Shown here: one piece after another, positions 35,709 to 44,027 of the stretch | Layout of the letters: the number at the start of each line of letters is the position of its first letter | Numbering within the stretch: the first letter of the stretch is position 1 | Assembly: GCF_003149745.1 (NCBI RefSeq) | Contig: NZ_QGEG01000005.1 | Span: forward strand, 313-64,312 | DNA from: Flagellimonas aquimarina | GTDB lineage: Bacteria; Bacteroidota; Bacteroidia; Flavobacteriales; Flavobacteriaceae | Direction of reading: 5' to 3' | DNA: 64,000 bases | The notes under the pieces: generated by a model | Database searches by the model: none | What the model was told of the DNA's origin: nothing | Seen by the model: the letters and a program-made list of their open reading frames with translations, nothing else | Position numbers and translations under genes: made by a program

Positions 35709-36155
35709 ATGAATGTTGAGGAAATCATAAAGACAGAAAAGGAGCTCCCTTTAAAAACAAGGACCATGATTCATTTTGCCTTGGTAAGCAATAAAATAAG
35801 TGAGCAATTTGCATTAGCTCTTAAACCATATGAAGTTTCCGAACAACAATTTAACGTATTGAGAATTCTACGTGGGCAAAATAACAAGCCCGCGAACCTA
35901 TCCACTATAAATGAAAGGATGGTCACAAAAATGAGCAATACAACACGCTTAGTGGACAAACTTATTGCAAAAGGCTACGTGAAAAGGTGGGTATGCGAAT
36001 CCAACAGACGTAAAGTAGAGATTTTGATTACCGATAAAGGGAAAACTATTTTAGAAAAAATAGACAAGACCATGGAAGGTGCAGAAAAAGAAATTCTCAA
36101 GAATTTTACTGCAAAAGAACTTACAGAGTTAAATATATTATTAGATAAATTTTAA
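35709..36155 (+). CDS. MarR family transcriptional regulator
   Basis: 148 residues with a winged helix: YEVSEQQFNVLRILRGQ, PANLSTINERMVTKMSNTTR (recognition helix), LVDKLIAKGYVKRWVCESNR, and VEILITDKGKTILEKID (wing). One Cys in WVCESNRR at the wing could act as a thiol sensor, as in some MarR proteins; that is inference. It heads a cluster with a nitroreductase (2 bp away) and a YceI protein, suggesting response to quinones or electrophiles. Confidence 0.92.
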   Translation: MNVEEIIKTEKELPLKTRTMIHFALVSNKISEQFALALKPYEVSEQQFNVLRILRGQNNKPANLSTINERMVTKMSNTTRLVDKLIAKGYVKRWVCESNRRKVEILITDKGKTILEKIDKTMEGAEKEILKNFTAKELTELNILLDKF

Positions 36156-36157
36156 AA

Positions 36158-36790
36158 ATGAACAACGTTTTAGAAAACAGAACATGGCGTTACGCCACTA
36201 AAAAATTTGACAGCACAAAAAAAGTATCAGATAGTGATTTGGAAATATTGCTAGAGGCCACCCGACTCAGCGCTTCTTCATATGGTTTGCAGCCCTATCA
36301 CGTTTTTGTAATTGAAAGTCAAGAGATAAAAGAACAATTGAAGCCGGTTTCCTGGGGGCAATCACAGCTAACAGATGCTTCCCACATAATCGTTTTTGCC
36401 AACATCACGGATTTTGGGGAAGAGCTTATGGATGATTATTTAAATAATGTTAGCACAACCAGAAACATACCATCAGAGGGGTTAAAAGGCTACAGTGATT
36501 TTATGAAATCTAAATTACTGGATTTACCCGAAGACACAAAGGGTGTTTGGACAGCAAGACAAGCCTACATTGCCTTTAGCAATATGATGCAGGCTGCCTC
36601 AGAATTAAAAATTGACACCTGTCCCATGGAAGGTTTTGAGTCTGAAGCTTACAATGAAATTCTAGGCCTTTCGGAAAAAAACCTTAATGCTTCCGTAGTA
36701 CTGGCAGTGGGTTATCGCTCAGATGAAGATGAAACCCAGCATTATGCAAAAGTTAGAAAGTCAAAAGAAGAATTATTTACCATTATATAA
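36158..36790 (+). CDS. NAD(P)H-dependent nitroreductase family oxidoreductase
   Basis: 210 residues. FMN-binding nitroreductase fold: ENRTWRYATKKFDSTKKVSD, ATRLSASSYGLQPYHVFVIE, ARQAYIAFSNMMQAASELKI, DTCPMEGFESEAYNEILGL and VLAVGYRSDEDE. It catalyses two-electron reduction of quinones or nitro compounds. Follows the MarR gene by 2 bp and so is probably under its control. Confidence 0.92.
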   Translation: MNNVLENRTWRYATKKFDSTKKVSDSDLEILLEATRLSASSYGLQPYHVFVIESQEIKEQLKPVSWGQSQLTDASHIIVFANITDFGEELMDDYLNNVSTTRNIPSEGLKGYSDFMKSKLLDLPEDTKGVWTARQAYIAFSNMMQAASELKIDTCPMEGFESEAYNEILGLSEKNLNASVVLAVGYRSDEDETQHYAKVRKSKEELFTII

Positions 36791-36831
36791 ATATTAAACC
36801 TTAATTAAAACAAGAATTAAAGCACACAATC

Positions 36832-37407
36832 ATGAAAAAGACAATTTTAAGTTTAGCGTTGACAGCAGTATTTGGGTTAACTGCTCTTGCCAATCCAATT
36901 GACGGCGAAAAGAAAGCTGTAAAAGTTGATGAAAGTACCGTAACATGGAAAGCCTACAAAGTAACGGGCTCACATACGGGTACCATAGCACTAAAATCAG
37001 GTAATTTAGAATTTGATGGAGACAAACTTACAGGCGGGGAATTTGTGGTAGACATGACTTCTATAACAAATACCGACCTGGAAGGCGAGTATAAAGGGAA
37101 GCTTGAAGGACATCTAAATTCAGATGACTTTTTTGCGACCGCAACAAATCCAACATCTAGTTTGGTGTTTACAAAAGTTGAAGCCTCTGGAAAAAACTCC
37201 TATAAGGTAACTGGAGATTTAACCATTAAAGGAATTACAAAACCCGTTGCATTTGACGTATCTATTTACGGAAGCAAAGCCACCGCTACCTTAAAAGTGG
37301 ATAGAGCGGCTTACAACGTAAAATATGGTTCTGGCAGTTTCTTTGACAACTTAGGGGACAAAACAATTTATGATGAATTTGATTTGGTAGTTGATCTACA
37401 ACTATAA
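36832..37407 (+). CDS. YceI family lipid-binding protein
   Basis: 191 residues. Signal peptide 1-20 (LSLALTAVFGLTALA). YceI lipocalin-like barrel: VDESTVTWKAYKVTGSHTGT, GGEFVVDMTSITNTDL, LEGHLNSDDFFATATNPTSS, GDLTIKGITKPVAFDVSI. Members bind isoprenoid or quinone-like lipids in the periplasm. Third gene of the MarR-nitroreductase group, ended by a strong terminator. Confidence 0.93.
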   Translation: MKKTILSLALTAVFGLTALANPIDGEKKAVKVDESTVTWKAYKVTGSHTGTIALKSGNLEFDGDKLTGGEFVVDMTSITNTDLEGEYKGKLEGHLNSDDFFATATNPTSSLVFTKVEASGKNSYKVTGDLTIKGITKPVAFDVSIYGSKATATLKVDRAAYNVKYGSGSFFDNLGDKTIYDEFDLVVDLQL

Positions 37408-37433
37408 TCAATGCTAGTTTAGTGTTTGGAAAT

Positions 37434-37470
37434 CCCGCTTAAGGCTATCTTAAGCGGGGTTTTTATTTTT
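37434..37470 (+). terminator. Intrinsic terminator after the YceI gene
   Basis: CCCGCTTAAG (37434-37443), loop GCTAT, CTTAAGCGGG (37449-37458), then GTTTTTATTTTT. It insulates the trp promoter, which begins 12 bp later. Confidence 0.9.
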
Positions 37471-37481
37471 AAAGACCAAAA

Positions 37482-37512
37482 TTTGCCAGTTTCAATTTCC
37501 TTTCTATCTTTG
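37482..37512 (+). promoter_or_regulatory. Promoter of the trp operon
   Basis: Exact Bacteroidota consensus: TTTG (37482-37485), 19-nt spacer, TATCTTTG (37505-37512). The start site should fall at about 37516-37519, essentially at the ATG of the leader peptide (37518). Confidence 0.85.
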
Positions 37513-37517
37513 ATACA

Positions 37518-37574
37518 ATGAATTTAAGAACAGTTAATACTTGGTGGTGGATTAATTTACGTCGAATGTCGTGA
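37518..37574 (+). CDS. trpL: trp operon leader peptide
   Basis: 18 codons: MNLRTVNTWWWINLRRMS, then TGA. Three Trp codons in a row (37542-37550) make it a tryptophan sensor for ribosome-mediated attenuation. Too short for usual gene finders. It lies between the trp promoter and a terminator hairpin 73 bp before trpE. Charged tRNA-Trp shortage should stall the ribosome on the Trp codons. Confidence 0.88.
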   Translation: MNLRTVNTWWWINLRRMS

Positions 37575-37628
37575 ACCAGTCCCCCATTGTAATCATATAG
37601 AGGCTTGTCATCACGACAAGCCTTTTTT
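37567..37628 (+). terminator. trp attenuator: terminator with competing antiterminator pairing
   Basis: Terminator stem AGGCTTGTC (37601-37609) with GACAAGCCT (37615-37623), then a six-base T-run to 37628. The competing strand TGTCGTGA (37567-37574), which includes the leader stop codon, is fully complementary to TCACGACA (37611-37618), the loop and 3' arm of the terminator. A ribosome at the stop codon hides it and allows termination. A ribosome stalled at the Trp codons leaves it free to break the terminator. The mechanism is inferred from the pairing. Confidence 0.82.
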
Positions 37629-37647
37629 AATTTATCACTATTTTGAA

Positions 37648-39045
37648 ATGACCTATACATTACAAACACATTATAAAAAAATACTAGCGGACACCATTAC
37701 TCCAGTGAGTGTTTACCTAAAAATTAGGGATAAATTCCCAAACAGTATCCTCTTGGAAAGTAGCGATTACCACGCCAACGATAATAGTTTCTCCTATATC
37801 TGTTGTAATCCAATTGCTTCCATAAAGGTTCAGAACGAAATTATTACTCAAATCTTTCCAGATGGCACAAAAGAAGAGCTTCCAATTTCATCTACAACCG
37901 ATGTTACCGAAGTGATACATGATTTTGGTAAAAAGTTTTCTGTTTCCAACAATGGCTTCAAATTTATAAACAATGGCCTTTTCGGTTATATGTCTTACGA
38001 TGCAGTTCGCTATTTTGAAGATGTGGAGATTTCGTCCAAGGAAAACTCTATTCAAATACCGGATATTTATTATGCGGTCTATCAGAATATCATTGCCATT
38101 AACCATTTTAAAAATGAGGCATACCTCTTTGCCCATTGTTTTGGGAGCGAAAGCAATGTTGATGAAATAGCTCAATTGTTCAATGTAAGAAACTTTGCGT
38201 CTTATAATTTTTCAAAAGAGGGAGAACCAAAATCCAACTTAGAAGATGAGGAATATAGGGAGCATGTGAAATTGGCCAAAAAACATTGTCAGCGAGGTGA
38301 CGTATTCCAGTTGGTGTTGTCACGTAGATTTTCCCAAGCCTTTAAAGGAGATGAGTTTAATGTATACAGGGCATTGCGGTCCATAAATCCATCACCCTAT
38401 CTCTTCTATTTTGATTATGGTGACTTTAAAATTTTCGGTAGCTCACCAGAAGCGCAACTCATTGTAAAAGAAGGAAAAGCTGAAATCCACCCTATTGCCG
38501 GCACTTACAAAAGAACAGGAAATGATGAGCAAGATGCTGAATTGGCAAAAAAACTAGCCCAAGATGATAAGGAAAATAGTGAACATGTAATGTTGGTGGA
38601 TTTAGCACGAAACGACCTCAGCAGAAATGGAAACACCGTGAATGTGGAAACCTATAGAGAAGTGCAGTATTTCTCTCATGTTATCCACTTGGTATCTAAA
38701 GTAACAGGGCAAAAGAAAAAGGATATCTCAACCATGAAAGTTGTTGCGGACACCTTCCCAGCTGGTACTTTGAGCGGTGCACCAAAACATATGGCCATGC
38801 AGCTGATTGAAAAGTATGAGAAAACTGGGCGCGCATATTATGGTGGTGCCATTGGCTTCATGGATTTTAAGGGAAACTTTAACCATGCCATTATGATCAG
38901 AACTTTTTTAAGTAAAAATCATGAATTGCATTACCAAGCAGGTGCTGGTCTTGTAGCTGCATCTGACCCAGAAATGGAATTACAAGAAACCTATAATAAA
39001 TTAGGTGCTTTAACCAAAGCATTGGAAATAGCGGAAACAATCTAA
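37648..39045 (+). CDS. trpE: Anthranilate synthase component I
   Basis: 465 residues. It converts chorismate and ammonia to anthranilate. The N-terminal half has the feedback-site motif ILLESSDYHAND. The chorismate-binding half shows YREHVKLAKKHCQRGDVFQL, SPYLFYFDYGDFKIFGSSPE, HPIAGTYKRTG, MLVDLARNDLSRNG, FPAGTLSGAPKHMAMQLIE. Starts 20 bp after the attenuator T-run. 2 bp to trpG. Confidence 0.97.
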   Translation: MTYTLQTHYKKILADTITPVSVYLKIRDKFPNSILLESSDYHANDNSFSYICCNPIASIKVQNEIITQIFPDGTKEELPISSTTDVTEVIHDFGKKFSVSNNGFKFINNGLFGYMSYDAVRYFEDVEISSKENSIQIPDIYYAVYQNIIAINHFKNEAYLFAHCFGSESNVDEIAQLFNVRNFASYNFSKEGEPKSNLEDEEYREHVKLAKKHCQRGDVFQLVLSRRFSQAFKGDEFNVYRALRSINPSPYLFYFDYGDFKIFGSSPEAQLIVKEGKAEIHPIAGTYKRTGNDEQDAELAKKLAQDDKENSEHVMLVDLARNDLSRNGNTVNVETYREVQYFSHVIHLVSKVTGQKKKDISTMKVVADTFPAGTLSGAPKHMAMQLIEKYEKTGRAYYGGAIGFMDFKGNFNHAIMIRTFLSKNHELHYQAGAGLVAASDPEMELQETYNKLGALTKALEIAETI

Positions 39046-39047
39046 AC

Positions 39048-39629
39048 ATGGGAAGAAAGATTTTAATGATAGACAATTACGATAGTTTCACCTATAACCT
39101 GGTGCACTATTTAGAAGACTTGGATTGCGACGTTACCGTAAAACGTAATGACCAATTGACTTTGGAAGAGGTTGATGCTTTTGATGAAATTGTCCTGTCT
39201 CCTGGCCCTGGAATACCAGATGAGGCGGGTTTTCTCAAAGAAATCATCAAAACCTATGCTCCCAAAAAGCGTATTCTTGGAGTTTGCTTAGGGCAACAGG
39301 CCATCGGAGAGGTTTTTGGCGGAACACTGGTCAACCTTGATCAGGTATATCATGGGGTTGCAACCTCCATAACGATTACCAAAAAAGATGTCATTTTTGA
39401 GGGTATGCCCAATACAATAGAAGTAGGACGCTACCATTCTTGGGTTGTGCATCCAGACTTGCCAGAAAGTTTAGAAGCTACCTCAGTTGATGAAAATGGA
39501 CAGATAATGTCCCTAAAACACAAAACGTATGATGTAACTGCAGTTCAGTTTCATCCGGAATCTGTTTTGACACCAGAAGGAAAACAAATGCTAAAAAATT
39601 GGTTAGAAAATGAAAGAGACACTCAATAG
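39048..39629 (+). CDS. trpG: Anthranilate synthase component II (glutamine amidotransferase)
   Basis: 193 residues. Class I amidotransferase: MIDNYDSFTYNLVHYLEDL, SPGPGIPDEAG, catalytic Cys in GVCLGQQAIGEVFGG, and the His-Glu pair in VQFHPESVLTPEG. Separate protein, not fused with TrpD. It overlaps trpD by 20 bp. Confidence 0.97.
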   Translation: MGRKILMIDNYDSFTYNLVHYLEDLDCDVTVKRNDQLTLEEVDAFDEIVLSPGPGIPDEAGFLKEIIKTYAPKKRILGVCLGQQAIGEVFGGTLVNLDQVYHGVATSITITKKDVIFEGMPNTIEVGRYHSWVVHPDLPESLEATSVDENGQIMSLKHKTYDVTAVQFHPESVLTPEGKQMLKNWLENERDTQ

Positions 39630-40605
39630 ACTCATCAATCACGAAATACTCTCCAAAGCTGATGCCAAGCAAATCTTGGTGAACATTGCCAAGGGTGATT
39701 ACAATACATCACAAATAGCAGCATTTCTTACAGTTTATATGATGCGCAGCATCACTATAGAAGAGCTTGAAGGCTTTAGAGATGCTCTTTTGGAGCTTTG
39801 TATGGCAGTAGACCTATCCGACTATAACGCTATTGACCTCTGCGGTACCGGAGGAGACGGAAAGGATACCTTCAACATATCTACATTAGCATCATTTGTT
39901 ACGGCCGGGACAGGAATAAAAGTAACCAAACACGGAAATTACGGGGTTTCCTCTAAATGTGGTAGTAGCAATGTCATGGAGTTTCTAGGCATTAAGTTTA
40001 GTAATGAAGCGGACTTTCTTAAAAAATCTATTGATAAAGCAGGAATATGTGTTTTGCATGCCCCACTATTCCATCCAGCCATGAAACATGTAGCCCCAAT
40101 TCGTAGGGAACTTGCCGTTAAAACTTTTTTTAATATGTTGGGGCCAATGGTGAATCCTGCATTCCCCAAAAACCAAATGGTGGGGGTTTTCAATTTGGAA
40201 TTGGCCAGAATGTATGGATACCTCTATCAAAACACCGATAAAAACTTCACTGTTCTGCATGCGTTGGATGGCTATGATGAAATTTCTTTGACTGGAGCCA
40301 CAAAAACCATTTCCAAAGATTCAGAAGGAATGCTCACTCCTGCAGATTTTGGAGTGAAAAGCATTTTACAAAAAGAGATAACAGGAGGAGAAGATGTAGC
40401 ACAATCAGCCCAAATATTTTTGGATATTCTGAACGGCAGAGGTACCCAAGCACAAAACAATGTGGTCTGTGCCAATGCCGGAATTGCCATTTCCACGGTT
40501 GAAGGTACAACACCAAAACAAGGTTTTGAAAAAGCAAAAGAATCGCTCTTAAGCAAAAGAGGATTAGGAGCATTAAAAAAATTACAAGAGTTAAGTGCCC
40601 AATGA
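39610..40605 (+). CDS. trpD: Anthranilate phosphoribosyltransferase
   Basis: 331 residues. PRPP-binding glycine loop DLCGTGGDGKDTFNIST, KHGNYGVSSKCGSSNVMEFL, HPAMKHVAPIRRELAVKTFF and NMLGPMVNPA. Adds phosphoribose to anthranilate. Start lies within the trpG end (20-bp overlap), and its stop overlaps trpC by 4 bp, suggesting translational coupling. Confidence 0.97.
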   Translation: MKETLNRLINHEILSKADAKQILVNIAKGDYNTSQIAAFLTVYMMRSITIEELEGFRDALLELCMAVDLSDYNAIDLCGTGGDGKDTFNISTLASFVTAGTGIKVTKHGNYGVSSKCGSSNVMEFLGIKFSNEADFLKKSIDKAGICVLHAPLFHPAMKHVAPIRRELAVKTFFNMLGPMVNPAFPKNQMVGVFNLELARMYGYLYQNTDKNFTVLHALDGYDEISLTGATKTISKDSEGMLTPADFGVKSILQKEITGGEDVAQSAQIFLDILNGRGTQAQNNVVCANAGIAISTVEGTTPKQGFEKAKESLLSKRGLGALKKLQELSAQ

Positions 40606-41387
40606 ACATCCTTGATAAAATAGTAGCGGACAAACGCAATGAGGTCGATTTAAGAAAATCATTGATTCCTATTTCGCAATTGGAACAATCGGTGCTTTAC
40701 AATAGAAACACTGCCTCTTTAGCTGCCGCATTAAGAAATAGCAACTCTGGAATTATAGCAGAACACAAACGACGTTCCCCTTCAAAATCCTTAATCAACC
40801 AAAAGTTGAATGTTCAAGATGTGGCAACAGGTTATGAGCAAGCCGGAGTTTGCGGAATGTCTGTTTTAACCGATAGCAAGTATTTTGGGGGCTCTTTGGA
40901 TGATTTATTGCTGGCTAGATCGGTTACAAAGATTCCATTATTGCGAAAAGAATTTATTATTGATGAATACCAAATTTTGGAAGCAAGGGCACATGGTGCA
41001 GATGTAATCCTGTTGATTGCGGCCATTCTATCAAAAAATGAAATTAAAACCTTATCAGAAGCGGCTAAAAGCTTAGGGCTCGATGTACTTTTGGAAGTTC
41101 ATAATATAGAAGAGCTCCATAAATCCATTATGCCCAGTTTAGATATGTTGGGGGTAAACAACAGAAACTTGAAGACTTTCGAAGTAAGTCTAGAGACCAG
41201 TAAAAATCTATCAAAGCTTATTCCAGATGAGTTTGTAAAAGTTTCGGAAAGTGGTATCAGCTCAATTGAGGCGATAAAAGATTTAAAACAATATGGATAC
41301 CAAGGTTTTCTGATTGGAGAGAACTTCATGAAAACAGAGAATCCTGGAAAGTATGCATCCGAATTTATTAAAGAATTGGAATCATGA
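40602..41387 (+). CDS. trpC: Indole-3-glycerol phosphate synthase
   Basis: 261 residues. TIM barrel with IIAEHKRRSPSKSLIN, VLTDSKYFGGSLDDLLLARS, LLRKEFIIDEYQILEARAHG, ADVILLIAAIL, LGVNNRNLKTFEVSLETS and SESGISS. Catalyses ring closure and decarboxylation. Not fused to TrpF. 4-bp overlaps on both sides. Confidence 0.97.
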   Translation: MNILDKIVADKRNEVDLRKSLIPISQLEQSVLYNRNTASLAAALRNSNSGIIAEHKRRSPSKSLINQKLNVQDVATGYEQAGVCGMSVLTDSKYFGGSLDDLLLARSVTKIPLLRKEFIIDEYQILEARAHGADVILLIAAILSKNEIKTLSEAAKSLGLDVLLEVHNIEELHKSIMPSLDMLGVNNRNLKTFEVSLETSKNLSKLIPDEFVKVSESGISSIEAIKDLKQYGYQGFLIGENFMKTENPGKYASEFIKELES

Positions 41388-42040
41388 AACTAAAAGTCTG
41401 TGGAATGCACCATAATCCAAAAGATGTTGCTCAATTGCAACCAGATTATTTGGGCTTTATTTTTTGGGAACCTTCCACCCGCTATTTTGATGGTGACATG
41501 CCCGATTTGCCAAAATCCATTAAAAAAGTCGGGGTTTTTGTAGACGAATCAGTTACCAAAATTATCTATAAAATTATGAGTCATAAGCTTGATAGTGTTC
41601 AATTACATGGTACTGAAAGTGCTAAATATTGCCAAGCTTTAAGAGACGTCATCCTAGAAAATGAAATTGGAGAAGACAACTTTGAAAGAATCCAATTTGA
41701 TATCATCAAAGTTTTTTCCATCAAAGATGATTTTGATTTTTCAGTTCTTGAAGCGTATGAAGCATCCTGTGATTATTTTATGTTCGATACCAAAGGAAAA
41801 CTGCCAGGAGGCAACGGATATACATTTGATTGGAATATTCTAAAAGAATATCCGTCCACAAAACCTTACTTTTTAAGTGGGGGTATTGGACTAGAAGAAA
41901 TGGACAGTTTATTGGCTTTTTTGGAGAGTCCAGCCTCAAAACAATGCTATGCCATTGACGTAAACAGTAGGTTTGAAGTAAAACCAGGTCTAAAAAGCAT
42001 TGAACAACTAGAAAAATTTAAAAAATTGCTGCTAAACTAG
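41384..42040 (+). CDS. trpF: Phosphoribosylanthranilate isomerase
   Basis: 218 residues. TIM barrel: [16 protein letters not shown] (catalytic Cys), [86 protein letters not shown]. 26 bp before trpB. Confidence 0.96.
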   Translation: MKLKVCGMHHNPKDVAQLQPDYLGFIFWEPSTRYFDGDMPDLPKSIKKVGVFVDESVTKIIYKIMSHKLDSVQLHGTESAKYCQALRDVILENEIGEDNFERIQFDIIKVFSIKDDFDFSVLEAYEASCDYFMFDTKGKLPGGNGYTFDWNILKEYPSTKPYFLSGGIGLEEMDSLLAFLESPASKQCYAIDVNSRFEVKPGLKSIEQLEKFKKLLLN

Positions 42041-42066
42041 CATCAACTTTAAACTGTTACCCAGAT

Positions 42067-43248
42067 ATGAGTTATCACGCTAACGAAAAAGGATATTACG
42101 GAGAGTTTGGAGGAGCATTCATCCCAGAAATGCTTTATCCAAATACGGAGGAATTACGGCAAAATTACATTCGCATTATGGAAGAACCTTCTTTTAAAGA
42201 AGAGTTCAACCAATTACTCAAGGATTACGTAGGGCGCCCTACCCCACTCTATTTCGCTGAGCGACTATCCAAAAAATACAACACCAAAATCTACCTGAAA
42301 CGAGAAGATTTGTGCCATACCGGTGCGCATAAGGTCAACAACACCATAGGTCAGATATTAATGGCCAAAAAGCTCGGCAAAAAAAGAATCATTGCAGAAA
42401 CTGGAGCTGGCCAACATGGTGTTGCAACGGCCACCGTTTGTGCCTTAGCTGGTATTGAATGTGTGGTTTATATGGGTGAAATTGACATTGCCCGTCAAGC
42501 GCCAAATGTAGCACGTATGAAAATGTTGGGCGCAGAAGTACGCCCTGCGTTATCAGGCAGTAGAACCTTAAAAGATGCTACAAATGAGGCAATTCGTGAC
42601 TGGATCAATAATCCTGTTGATACCCATTACATTATTGGTTCTGTAGTAGGACCACATCCGTACCCAGATATGGTGGCTCGTTTTCAATCGGTGATCTCTA
42701 AAGAAATCAAAAAACAATTGCTAGAAAAAGAAGGGCGTGAAAACCCAGATTATATTGTTGCTTGTGTGGGTGGAGGAAGTAATGCCGCTGGTGCCTACTA
42801 TCACTATTTAGACACTCCAGAAGTTGGAATCATAGCCGTAGAAGCCGCTGGGAAAGGCATTGATACTGGAGAAAGCGCTGCCACTTCGGCCTTGGGAAAG
42901 GTGGGAATCATTCACGGTAGCAAAACGCTGTTAATGCAAACTAAAGATGGTCAAATTACTGAGCCCTATTCCATTTCTGCAGGATTGGACTACCCTGGTG
43001 TTGGGCCAATGCATGCCCATCTATTCAAATCGGGTAGAGGAGAATTCATCTCTATAACAGATGACGAAGCCATGACGGCGGGATTGGCGTTATGTCAACT
43101 GGAAGGCATTATTCCTGCCATTGAATCATCTCACGCGTTTGCGATTTTAGAACATAAAAAATTTAACCCTTCAGATATTGTTGTCATTAATCTATCTGGG
43201 AGAGGTGATAAAGATTTACAGAACTATATTGATTACTTCAAATTATGA
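42067..43248 (+). CDS. trpB: Tryptophan synthase beta chain
   Basis: 393 residues, TrpB1 type. PLP lysine in [54 protein letters not shown] phosphate loop, and [10 protein letters not shown] at the end. Condenses indole with serine. 4-bp overlap with trpA. Confidence 0.98.
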   Translation: MSYHANEKGYYGEFGGAFIPEMLYPNTEELRQNYIRIMEEPSFKEEFNQLLKDYVGRPTPLYFAERLSKKYNTKIYLKREDLCHTGAHKVNNTIGQILMAKKLGKKRIIAETGAGQHGVATATVCALAGIECVVYMGEIDIARQAPNVARMKMLGAEVRPALSGSRTLKDATNEAIRDWINNPVDTHYIIGSVVGPHPYPDMVARFQSVISKEIKKQLLEKEGRENPDYIVACVGGGSNAAGAYYHYLDTPEVGIIAVEAAGKGIDTGESAATSALGKVGIIHGSKTLLMQTKDGQITEPYSISAGLDYPGVGPMHAHLFKSGRGEFISITDDEAMTAGLALCQLEGIIPAIESSHAFAILEHKKFNPSDIVVINLSGRGDKDLQNYIDYFKL

Positions 43249-44006
43249 ACAGAATCAACCAAAAATTGAAGGAGGATAAAAAACTTCTCTCCATATACTT
43301 TACTGCTGGTTACCCAAATTTAAATGATACTGCAAAAATCATTCATGACCTTGAAAAGTACGGTGTGGACATGATTGAAATAGGTCTACCTTTTAGTGAC
43401 CCTTTGGCTGATGGACCAACAATACAAGAAAGCTCCACCGCTGCGTTGCGCAATGGTATGCATACTGAATTACTCTTTGAACAACTCAGAGATATTAGAA
43501 AAACAGTTTCCATTCCACTAATAGTAATGGGGTATTTTAATCCTGTATTTCAATACGGTGTTGAATCCTTTTGCAAAAAATGCCAAGAGATAGGTATCGA
43601 TGGTATTATTTTGCCAGATCTACCCTTAGATGTTTACCAAGAAGAATATAAAACCATTTTCAAAAAATTTGGGTTGATCAATGTCTTTTTGATAACTCCA
43701 CAGACCAGTGAGGAAAGAATTAGACAGATTGATGCTGTTTCTGATGGTTTTATTTACATGGTAAGTTCTGCCAGCACTACTGGAGCAAAAACAGGCTTCG
43801 AGAACAAAACCCAAACCTATTTTGAACGAATCAATGCAATGAATCTTAAGAATCCCCAAATTGTTGGTTTTGGTATAAGTAATTCAGATACTTTCAGTCA
43901 AGCCACCAGAAAAGCAAAAGGGGCTATTATTGGTTCAGCATTTATTAAGCATCTCACTAAAAATGGGGTGGAAAAAATTGATGAGTTTGTGAATGGAATT
44001 CGTTAA
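43245..44006 (+). CDS. trpA: Tryptophan synthase alpha chain
   Basis: 253 residues. [20 protein letters not shown] holds the catalytic Glu and Asp region. [15 protein letters not shown] and [20 protein letters not shown] follow. Cleaves indole-3-glycerol phosphate and channels indole to TrpB. Last classical gene of the operon. Confidence 0.98.
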   Translation: MNRINQKLKEDKKLLSIYFTAGYPNLNDTAKIIHDLEKYGVDMIEIGLPFSDPLADGPTIQESSTAALRNGMHTELLFEQLRDIRKTVSIPLIVMGYFNPVFQYGVESFCKKCQEIGIDGIILPDLPLDVYQEEYKTIFKKFGLINVFLITPQTSEERIRQIDAVSDGFIYMVSSASTTGAKTGFENKTQTYFERINAMNLKNPQIVGFGISNSDTFSQATRKAKGAIIGSAFIKHLTKNGVEKIDEFVNGIR

Positions 44007-44027
44007 ATTGAACTCAAAATAAATTCA

